Part shown: in pieces, positions 8,677 to 17,100 of the stretch | Numbering within the stretch: position 1 is the first letter of the stretch | How the letters are laid out: each line of letters begins with the position of its first letter | Source of the DNA: Desulfovibrio porci | GTDB lineage: Bacteria; Desulfobacterota; Desulfovibrionia; Desulfovibrionales; Desulfovibrionaceae | Assembly (NCBI RefSeq): GCF_009696265.1 | Contig: NZ_VUMH01000005.1 | Coordinates: 179,682-243,681, forward strand | DNA: 64,000 nucleotides | Reading direction: 5' to 3' | Translations under genes and position numbers: made by a program | The notes under the pieces: generated by a model | What the model saw: only the letters and a program-made list of their open reading frames with translations | Databases searched by the model: none | What the model was told of the DNA's origin: nothing

Positions 8677-9672
8677 ATGTCCGTACAATTTGACGCGCCG
8701 GATCACGATGTCCGTCCGGCCTCTTTTTCGGCAATTCTGACCGTTCTGGCTGTGCTGGCCGGATTTTTTTTCATCCTGCCCTCCCTGCCGGTTCAGGCCG
8801 CGCCTAACGCGCAGGGCCGCCCCGCCGAGCTGCGCGTGCTGGCGACCACTTTTCCCGTCTACCTGTTCACCCGCAACGTGACCCAGAGCCGACCCTATGT
8901 GCGGGTGGACCTGCTGGTCCCGGCCCAGAGCGGCTGCCCCCACGACTTTGCGCCCAGCCCCCACGACCTGCAAAAACTGGCTCAGGCTCAGGTGTTGGTG
9001 ATGAATGGTCTGGGGCTGGAAAATTTCCTGACCGCATCTCTAAAAAAAATCAACGCCCAAGTCACGATTATCGACAGCAGCGCGGGCATCGCCCCCTTGC
9101 CTCTGCCGCAGGGTATGCTGCCGTCCTCGCACGCCGGCCACGGCCACGGGGCCGTCAATCCGCATCTCTTCGCCGGTCCGCAACAGGCCGCGGCCATGGT
9201 CTACAATATTGCCAAGGGGCTGGCCCGGGTTGACCCGGAAGGAGCCGCCGCCTACCGCGCCGCCGCCGAGGCCTATGCCGCGCGCCTGCTTTCCGTGGGC
9301 CGCCGCCTCGCCGCCGTGGGGGCGGGCGCGCCCCGCAAGGGCATTGTCCTGCAACATGACGCTCTGGCCTATCTGGCGCATGACGCGGGCCTGGATGTCG
9401 TGGACGTGATTCAGGAAAGCGAAGACGTCCAGCCCTCGGCGGCCCGGATCATGGCGCTGGTCCGGCGCGTCCGCGAGGAAAAGCCCGTACTCATCGTCAG
9501 CGAACCGCAGTATTCGGACAAGCCCGCCCTGACCCTCGCGCGCGAAACCGGCGTGCCCGCGGCGAGTCTCGATCCTGTGGCCTCGGGCCCGGCGGACGCT
9601 CCCCTGAGTTATTATGAAGCGGTCATGGCCGCCAACTGCCAAATCCTTGAGCGTTATTTTGACCAGCGCTGA
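8677..9672 (+). CDS. znuA: Metal ABC transporter, substrate-binding protein (ZnuA-like)
   Basis: Cluster A-I metal-binding protein for zinc or manganese uptake. The 331-residue precursor has an unusually long N-terminus before the hydrophobic export segment (residues about 17-40, ending VQAAP). The metal ligands are likely His in CPHDFAPSPHDLQ and the region HAGHGHGAVNPHLF, a short His-rich loop typical of zinc-type members, and Glu in IVSEPQYSD. First gene of an operon with an ATPase and a permease, both overlapping. Confidence 0.88.
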   Translation: MSVQFDAPDHDVRPASFSAILTVLAVLAGFFFILPSLPVQAAPNAQGRPAELRVLATTFPVYLFTRNVTQSRPYVRVDLLVPAQSGCPHDFAPSPHDLQKLAQAQVLVMNGLGLENFLTASLKKINAQVTIIDSSAGIAPLPLPQGMLPSSHAGHGHGAVNPHLFAGPQQAAAMVYNIAKGLARVDPEGAAAYRAAAEAYAARLLSVGRRLAAVGAGAPRKGIVLQHDALAYLAHDAGLDVVDVIQESEDVQPSAARIMALVRRVREEKPVLIVSEPQYSDKPALTLARETGVPAASLDPVASGPADAPLSYYEAVMAANCQILERYFDQR

Positions 9673-10594
9673 AGACGCCGCCCCGGCCATTGTCTTCGAG
9701 CGCTTGAGCGTGCGCCGGGGCCGCAATGAAATCCTTGAGGATATCAGCGCCGCAGTGCCGCGCGGCGGCAGCACTGTGCTGGTGGGACCCAACGGCGCGG
9801 GCAAAACCACCTTGCTGCTCTGTCTCATCGGCGAAGTCCCTTATACCGGGCGCATTCTGGCCGAAGGCCGCGACGGCGCGCCCTGGCCGCGCCTGGGCTA
9901 TGTACCCCAGCAATTGCAGATGGACGGCGGCCTGCCGCTGCTGGTCAGCGAATTTCTGTCGCTGGAACGCCAGCGCCGTCCGCTCTGGCTGGGCCTGAAA
10001 GCCGGGGCGCGTGCCCGGGCGCGCCGACTGCTGGATCTGGTGCGGGCCGGGCACCTGGAAAACCGCCGCATGGGCGATCTTTCCGGCGGCGAGCTGCGGC
10101 GGGTGCTGCTGGCTGCGGCGCTGGGACATGAACCGGAACTGCTGGTGCTGGACGAGCCGGAAGCGGGCGTGGACTTTCAGGGCGAACGCCTGTTCTGGGA
10201 AGTGCTGGACACGGCCCGGCGCGAATACGGCTTTACCCAGCTCATGGTCAGCCACAATCTGCCTCTGGCGGCGCACTACGCCACGCACGTGATCTGTCTG
10301 AACAAATCCGTGCGCGCCGAAGGGCCGCCGCGAACCACCCTGACCGCCGCCACCCTGCTGGATCTCTTCGGCGTGCCCATCCATCTCTATCCTGACCAGT
10401 GCGGCGGCGCGGACCCGGCCTGCCCCCAATGCGGAGCATGGTTCGGCCCGGATCATCCGCCGTCGGATCATCCGCCCGCTCAAATCCCCGGCCGCCAGCC
10501 GGAGGGCCTGAAGCCCCTGCCCTGCCAGGGCTGCGCGTTGCACATGCCCGCCGCCCTGCCGGAGAACATCGTCCGGGGAAAGAGCCATGGTTGA
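9659..10594 (+). CDS. znuC: Metal ABC transporter, ATP-binding protein (ZnuC-like) with Cys-rich tail
   Basis: ATPase of the uptake system. Walker A GPNGAGKTT, signature LSGGELRR and Walker B LLVLDEPEAGVD are intact. Start is uncertain: ATG at 9614 would give 15 residues that lie wholly inside znuA, whereas TTG at 9659 starts close to the conserved domain and overlaps znuA by 14 bases. After the normal end (LFGVPIHLYPD) there is an extra tail of about 70 residues with five cysteines (two CxxC pairs) and several histidines, which could bind metal. Confidence 0.85.
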   Translation: MTSAEDAAPAIVFERLSVRRGRNEILEDISAAVPRGGSTVLVGPNGAGKTTLLLCLIGEVPYTGRILAEGRDGAPWPRLGYVPQQLQMDGGLPLLVSEFLSLERQRRPLWLGLKAGARARARRLLDLVRAGHLENRRMGDLSGGELRRVLLAAALGHEPELLVLDEPEAGVDFQGERLFWEVLDTARREYGFTQLMVSHNLPLAAHYATHVICLNKSVRAEGPPRTTLTAATLLDLFGVPIHLYPDQCGGADPACPQCGAWFGPDHPPSDHPPAQIPGRQPEGLKPLPCQGCALHMPAALPENIVRGKSHG

Positions 10595-11450
10595 TTTTTC
10601 CCCGCTCTACGCGCTTATCGGCCTGCTGCCACTGGACTGCCTCCAGCCGCGCTTCATGCAGCAGGCGCTGCTGGGGCTGTTGCTGCTCACGCCCATGGCC
10701 GCCGTGCTGGGCGTGCAGGTCATCAACTTCCGCATGGCCTTTTTTTCCGACGCCATCGGGCACTCGGCCTTTGCCGGGGTGGCGCTGGGCCTGATCCTGT
10801 CCGTGAATCCCCGGCTTTCCATGCCGCTTTTCGGCGTCCTGGTGGGGCTGGCGGTCATGGCCGTGCGCCGCAAAAGCAATCTTTCGGCGGATACGGCCAT
10901 CGGCATCGTCTTTTCGGCGGTAGTGGCCTTCGGTCTGGCCGTGGTCAGCCGCGCCGGCGGCGTGGCCAGGGACATGCAGCAATTCCTTTACGGCGACATC
11001 CTGACCATCAGCGAAGGCGAAATCGCCTTCCTGGCCCTGCTTTTTCCGGCCATACTGCTCTTTCAGGCCGTGGGTTACAACCGTCTGCTGGCCATCGCCC
11101 TCAATCCGGTCATGGCCCGCGTGCACGGGGTACGCGTGGCCCTCTGGCAATACGTCTTCGCGGGCCTGCTGGCCCTGGTAGTCATGTTTTCGGTCTGGGC
11201 CGTGGGCGTGCTGCTGGTCACGGCCATGCTTATCGTACCGGCGGCCACCGCTCGTAATCTGGCCCGCACAGCCGGCGGCATGTTCTGGTGGGCGCTGCTG
11301 GCGGGCGTCAGCTCCGGCTTCGCCGGACTCACCCTCTCCGCCCAGGATTGGCTGGCTACTGCTGGCGGGGCCACCATCATTCTGGTTTCCTGCTGCTGGT
11401 TCGCGGCAAGCTGCGCATGGACCGCACTGCGCGGACACCGGCGGGCCTGA
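10587..11450 (+). CDS. znuB: Metal ABC transporter, permease (ZnuB-like)
   Basis: Membrane subunit of the zinc/manganese-type transporter, 287 residues with about eight hydrophobic segments and the family block FFSDAIGHSAFAGVALG (residues about 52-68). It overlaps the ATPase gene by 8 bases, so the three subunits are made together. Whether zinc or manganese is moved cannot be decided; the His-rich loop in the binding protein favours zinc. Confidence 0.9.
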   Translation: MVDFSPLYALIGLLPLDCLQPRFMQQALLGLLLLTPMAAVLGVQVINFRMAFFSDAIGHSAFAGVALGLILSVNPRLSMPLFGVLVGLAVMAVRRKSNLSADTAIGIVFSAVVAFGLAVVSRAGGVARDMQQFLYGDILTISEGEIAFLALLFPAILLFQAVGYNRLLAIALNPVMARVHGVRVALWQYVFAGLLALVVMFSVWAVGVLLVTAMLIVPAATARNLARTAGGMFWWALLAGVSSGFAGLTLSAQDWLATAGGATIILVSCCWFAASCAWTALRGHRRA

Positions 11451-11464
11451 CCATCCCCAACGCC

Positions 11465-12463
11465 ATGTCTCCCTGGCCTGTCGTCCGTATCGCCGCCGCC
11501 CAAGGGCCGCGCCAGGCCGTGGCTCCTCTGGTCGTTTCGGCCAGCCGGGCCACGGACATCCCGGCTTTTCACGTCCGCTGGCTTCTGGAGCGGCTGCGCG
11601 CCGGGTATTGCCTCTGGCGCAACCCGTTCAACGCTGGGCAGGAACAATATATCTCCTTCGCACGCTGCAAGTGCCTGATCTTCTGGAGCAAAAATCCTCT
11701 GCCGCTGTTGCCGCGCCTGCCGGAAATCGACGATCTCGGCTTCAAGTATTACTTTCAGTTTACGCTCAACAATTATGAGCCGGAAAGACTGGAGCCTGGC
11801 CTGCCGCCGCTGGAACAACGCCTGGAAACCTTCTGCCGCCTCTCGGAACAGCTGGGGCGCGAGCGGGTGATCTGGCGCTGGGACCCGCTGCTTCTGGCCG
11901 CGGCTCTGCCGACGGAAGCCCTGCTGGAACGGCTGGACGCCGTGGGCCGTCGGCTCAGCCCGTTGACGGACAAGCTGGTCATCAGTTTTCTGGATATCTA
12001 CGAGAAAATCAGAGGCCGTCTGGCCGCCCACGCCGCCGCGCCGCGCGCGCCTCTGGAAACGGAGACGTCGGCGCTGGCCCAGGGGCTGGCCCGCTGTAAC
12101 GCCGCCTGGCCGCATCCTTTGCGGCTGGGCACCTGCGCCGAGGCCGCGGACCTTTCGGCCTGGGGCATCGCGCACAATGCCTGCGCCGACCCGGCCCTGA
12201 TCAGCCGCCTCTGCCCGGAGGATGCCGACGTCCAGCGCCTCTGCGGCCTGGACCCGGCACAGGCGCGGCTCTTGCCCGCGGCCCCGCGCAAGGCCGCCAA
12301 AGATCCCAGCCGCCGCAAGCACTGCCAATGCCTGCCCGCCAAAGACATCGGCGCGTACAGCACCTGCCCCCACGCCTGCGTCTATTGCTACGCCAACCAA
12401 TCCCAAAACGTGGTCCGGGCCCGCCTGCGGGCGCGAAAACCGGGTACGGAAAGCCTGATCTGA
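11465..12463 (+). CDS. DUF1848 family protein
   Basis: Matches the DUF1848 family: start VVSASRATDIPAFH, central IFWSKNP and QFTLNNY, and the C-terminal cysteine block KHCQCLPAKDIGAYSTCPHACVYCYA written here in part (CQC, then CPHACVYC). The CxxxCxxC spacing recalls a radical-SAM-like iron-sulfur site, but the biochemical role is unknown. ATG at 11465 is chosen, 14 bases after znuB; ATG at 11417 is also possible and would overlap znuB. Neither has a clear ribosome-binding site, suggesting readthrough from the znu operon. Confidence 0.75.
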   Translation: MSPWPVVRIAAAQGPRQAVAPLVVSASRATDIPAFHVRWLLERLRAGYCLWRNPFNAGQEQYISFARCKCLIFWSKNPLPLLPRLPEIDDLGFKYYFQFTLNNYEPERLEPGLPPLEQRLETFCRLSEQLGRERVIWRWDPLLLAAALPTEALLERLDAVGRRLSPLTDKLVISFLDIYEKIRGRLAAHAAAPRAPLETETSALAQGLARCNAAWPHPLRLGTCAEAADLSAWGIAHNACADPALISRLCPEDADVQRLCGLDPAQARLLPAAPRKAAKDPSRRKHCQCLPAKDIGAYSTCPHACVYCYANQSQNVVRARLRARKPGTESLI

Positions 12464-12470
12464 AATGTTC

Positions 12471-13826
12471 TCAGGCCGTGCCGGGCGACGGCAGGCCTTC
12501 ACGCTTCAGGCGGCGCATGACGGCGTAATAGGCGATGCCCAGCGGCAACGCGGCGCCGATCCAGGCCAGGGGATTGGCCAAACAGACTCCGTTGAAGCCC
12601 CACCAGACGGCCAGCACCACGGCGGCCAGCGCGCGCATGAGCAGCTCCATAACCCCGGCCAGGGTAGGCACCAGGCTTTGCCCGAGTCCTTGCAGGGTGT
12701 TGCGGTAGATGAAGAGCAGGGCCAGCACCCAGTACATGCAGCCGCTGATTTTCAGATAGGTCTGACCCATGTCGATGACCGGTTCCTGGCCCTCGCCCAC
12801 AAAAAGCGCGATGAGATGGTGCCCGCCCGTGATGTTGACCACGGCGATGGCGATACTGAAGCCCACGGACATGAAGCAGCACTGGCGCACGCCCTGCCGG
12901 ATGCGCTCCAGATTGCGCGCGCCGTAGTTCTGCCCGGTATAGGTCGCCATGGCCAGGCCGAAGGACATCATGGGCAGTACGGCCACCATGTCGATTTTCT
13001 GCGCGGCGGTATAGGCGGCCACGGCCAGCGGTCCCAGGCCGTTCAGGGCCGCCTGGAGGATGATCGCGCCCACGGCGATGACCGACATCTGGAAACCCAT
13101 GGGCAGACCGATACGCACGGGCTTCCAGATATCCTTGAAGCCGAGCTTCCAGTCCTTGGCGTGCGGCCGCAGCAGAGGCTGCCGTTTAAGAATGTAGCCC
13201 ACGCAGAGCAGGCCCGAAACCACCTGCGCCAGCACCGTGGCCCAGGCCGCGCCGGACACGCCCATCCTGAAGTAAAGGATGAAGGTAAAGTCCAGAGCAA
13301 TATTCAGCAAACAGGCGATAACCAGGAAAAACAGCGGGGTCTTGCTGTCGCCCAGCGCCATGATCATGTTGGAGAGCAGGTTGAAAAGCACGGCCGCGCC
13401 TATGCCCCCGGAGATGACCGTGATGTAGCTGAGGGCGTCCTCCATGATTTCGGACGGCGTGAGCATGAGCACAAGAACCGTGCGCGAGAGCAACACCCCG
13501 GCCACGGTCAGAATCCCCGCCGCCACGGCGCTGAGCAGGATACCGGCGCAAAAGCTGCGCCGCACGCCCACCTTGTTGCGCGCGCCGAAACACTGGGCCG
13601 TGACGATGGAAAAACCCGATGTCATACCCATGACAAAGCCGATGACCAGAAAAAGCAGGCTGCCGGTGCTGCCCACACCCGCCAGAGCCGTAACACCGAT
13701 GGTCCTCCCCACGATCAGGGCATCGGCCATGTTATAGATCTGCTGAAAAAAATTGCCGATGAAGAGGGGCAATGCAAAGAAAAAGATCAACTTTGCCGGG
13801 CTGCCCTGGGTCAGATTTTTAGCCAT
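12471..13826 (-). CDS. MATE family efflux transporter
   Basis: Na+ or H+ driven multidrug/toxin exporter of 451 residues with about twelve membrane segments. The N-terminus MAKNLTQGSPAKLIFFFALPLFIGN and the following QQIYNMADALIVGR are typical of the DinF/NorM-like branch, and the second half repeats the pattern (AYTAAQKIDM). It is convergent with the DUF1848 gene, with only 7 bases between them, and divergent from the macroglobulin gene. Substrate unknown. Confidence 0.9.
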   Translation of the reverse strand: MAKNLTQGSPAKLIFFFALPLFIGNFFQQIYNMADALIVGRTIGVTALAGVGSTGSLLFLVIGFVMGMTSGFSIVTAQCFGARNKVGVRRSFCAGILLSAVAAGILTVAGVLLSRTVLVLMLTPSEIMEDALSYITVISGGIGAAVLFNLLSNMIMALGDSKTPLFFLVIACLLNIALDFTFILYFRMGVSGAAWATVLAQVVSGLLCVGYILKRQPLLRPHAKDWKLGFKDIWKPVRIGLPMGFQMSVIAVGAIILQAALNGLGPLAVAAYTAAQKIDMVAVLPMMSFGLAMATYTGQNYGARNLERIRQGVRQCCFMSVGFSIAIAVVNITGGHHLIALFVGEGQEPVIDMGQTYLKISGCMYWVLALLFIYRNTLQGLGQSLVPTLAGVMELLMRALAAVVLAVWWGFNGVCLANPLAWIGAALPLGIAYYAVMRRLKREGLPSPGTA

Positions 13827-14126
13827 ATGTCCGTCACACTGGGTACGTTCGACATGGGAGCGGCCGAATGACGCGCCCGAATGGAGGGGAGGAGATTAGC
13901 ACCTGAACCATAGCGCCCGCAAGCAATGTGATTTCATGCCCCGGAGCCGGGTTGATGTTCCGGAACTACATTTTCCGCATGCTTTTTCCCCGGCACTATC
14001 CCGCGCGTGGACGGCTTGACGGGGGTTCCGCCCTCATGCGGGCCGCACCGCACTTGACAACAACCTAACTTCGGGCAAGTTGAAAATAAAATCGGCATCC
14101 GTCCACCTCCACCCAGGAAATTCCGC
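13827..14126. other. Intergenic region between MATE gene and macroglobulin gene
   Basis: No gene seen. A TTGACA lies at about 14055 but no good -10 box follows at proper spacing; AGGAA about ten bases before 14127 is the probable ribosome-binding site of the downstream gene. Confidence 0.5.
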
Positions 14127-17100
14127 ATGTCCGCATCCGCCTTCTTTTCCGGCCCTGTGCGCAACCGGCTTGTTTTCACTTTTCTGCTGTTCTTCCTGAC
14201 CGCGGGCAACGCCTGGAGCGCGCCGGAAGTCAGGGCTCCGGACTCGCGAAACGTCGGGGGTCTGATCAGCTACTGGCGCTTTACCGCTGCTGCCGGACAG
14301 CCCGGCGGCAATGCGGCACTGGACCTGCGCTTCACTCCGGACAAGCAGAAATGCCGGGAAGCCTACGGCGAGGACGGCGAAGCGGTCTGCCGCCGCAATT
14401 TCGGCAGGCGGCCCGCGCCTGAAGTGACGCTTCAACCGTCCCTGCCGGGCCGCTGGGAATGGAGCGGGGACCGCCTGCTCTTTTTCCCCGAAGAGATCTG
14501 GCCCGTGGACACCGCCTATACAGTGGACATCAAGAAGTCCCTGCCGCCGCGTATGGCTGTGGCGGGCCCGGTGACGTTCCGCAGTGCCCCGTTGCGCGCG
14601 AAAATCTCGGGCAGCTTCAAGTTCGACCCCGAAAATCTTAAAACCATGGCCGTCAGCGGCGAAATGCGCTTCAACGCGCCCGTGGACCGCGAGGCGGCCC
14701 AAAGCCGTTTCAGCGTCAAGATTGAGGGCGACGGCCTGCTGCTGGGCGACCCCATATTGCATTTTAACGACAGGGGAGACCGGCTGGACTACAGCCTGCC
14801 CGTGCTCGAACTGGCAAAAGCCGACTCCGGCCTGCGCATCTCCCTGGCCCCCGGCTTCACCGCCGTCAGCGGCGGCCCCGCCTCCAGGGGTGAGGACTTT
14901 TTTATACGTCTGCCTTCAGCCGACAAGCTCTTTGAATTGAAGACCGGCAGGCTCGACGCCGTGACCCGGCCCGATCTGCGGGCGGAGATGGTGCTTTCCC
15001 TCCATTTCTCTCTGCCGGTCAAGCCCTCGGAAGTTCTGGACAAACTGGATCTGCGCCTTTTGCCGCCGGACGCAAGCGCCATGGACGCGACAACGGGAGA
15101 GAAGCAACCCGCGGAAGCGGAAAACGAAGAGAACGAAACAAGAGAAGAAAACCCGCCCGCTTCAGCCTGGACCCTGGAACGAGTTACGCCCGAAGTGATT
15201 GCGCAGGCCACCCGGCTCAGGCTCAGCCCGCCTGATGATGAAGACAAGCCGTCCACGGATATTTTCCTCGCTGTTGACGACAATCTTGAGCCGGGCCGCA
15301 GTCTGCTGCTGCGCCTGCGGCAGGGTATGGTCAGCGCCTCCGGCCTGCGATCCTCCGAAGAAAGCCTGAAGCTGCTGCAAGCCCCCGCCTTTCCCGAAGC
15401 CCTGCGCATCATGCAGAAAGGCGGCGTGCTGGCGCTGACCGGAGACGCCGTGGTATCCGTCTACAGCCGTAACCTAGACGCCGTGGACTATGAAGTGTCC
15501 CAAATCCGGCCCGAATTTCTCAACACATTTCTGTCGGCCAACCTGGACCAGCTGGATTATGACGCCTACGACTACGACCAGCCCTATGCCGGCGGCCGCC
15601 CGGATCTCGACAACCTGAGCGTGGTCAACCGGGGCAGCCTGCCGCTCCGGCGGCGTGACGCCATGTCCGCCCAGTTCAGCGCGCTCAACCTGCGCCCCCT
15701 GCTCCGTGACGGCCGGAAGGGTCTGTTCTACCTCAGCCTCACGGGACGGCGCGACGGACGCGCTGTGAGCCGGGAAAACCGCTTTGTGCTGATGACGGAT
15801 CTGGGGCTGATCCATAAAACCGCCGCCGGGGGCGGCGGCGCGGTCTACGCTGTGAGTCTGGCCGACGGCAGGCCGCGCGCCCAGGTGAACGTCCAGGTGA
15901 TCGGGGTCAACGGCCTGCCCGTGTTCAGCGCCAAAACCGATGCGCGCGGCAAGGTGAATCTGCCCGCGCTCACGGGCCTCACGCGGGAAAAAAGACCGCT
16001 GGCCCTGACCGCTGCGCAGGGGAGCGATCTGGCCTTTCTGCCGCTGGAGCAATACGCGCGCAAGCTCAACTATTCGCGTTTCGACGTAGGCGGCAACCGG
16101 CTTTCCGATCAGGGACTCAATGTCTACCTGTTCAGCCAGCGCGGCGTCTACCGCCCCGGCGAGAGCCTGCACTTCGGCTACATGGTCAAACAGGGGCAAT
16201 GGGGCTCCACGGATCTCACGGGTCTGCCGCTGACGGCCACCCTGTACAATCCGCGCGGCAACGAGGCGGCCTCCAAAAAGATCACGCTCACAGCCGACGG
16301 CTTCGGCGAACTCACCTTCCCCCTGGAAACCACGGCCCCCACCGGGCCATGGGAACTGCGCCTGCGCACCGGCGCCGACAAGCAGCGCGGCGAAATCCTG
16401 CGCGTGACACGGGTCATGGTGGAAGAATTCCAACCCGACACCCTGCGCCTGCAATTGCGGCTCACTCCCGGCGTCGGCAAGGGCTGGCTGCGGCCTCGGG
16501 ATCTGGCTGAAGGTCCGGGAGGCAGCCAGGACGAAGGCCTGTCCGCGCGGGTCAACCTGGTCAACCTGTTCGGCGCGCCTGCCGTGGACCATGAGGTGAA
16601 ACTGCGGCTGCACTTCGCACCCGCCGCCTTTGCCTTCCGCGACTATCCCGACTACCGCTTTTACAATGCGGCCCAAAGCATGGCCGGAGAACAGACGGAA
16701 CTGCCCGGCCAGCGGACCGACGCCCAGGGTGACACCGTGTTCTCTCTGGATCTCGCGGACCATGCCCACTCCACCTTTCAACTGACCGCGCGGGCCGAGG
16801 GCATGGACGCCGCCGGAGGCCGCAGCGTCATGGCCGACGCCTCTCTGCTCTTTTCGCCATTGGACGCCGCAGTGGGCTGGAGCAGCGATGCCGACCTGGG
16901 CTATCTGCCCCAGCACGGCAAAGCCCGGCTGAATCTTCTGGCCGTGGATCATACGCTCAAGGCCGTCGATCTGGGCGAGTTGGAACTGACATTCGTGGGC
17001 ATCAGCCATACCCGCAGTCTGACCCGCGACAGCAAGGGCCAGTACCGCTATCAGAACCTGCCCCGGCGCAAGACGCTCGGCACGCAAAAATTGCGTCTCG

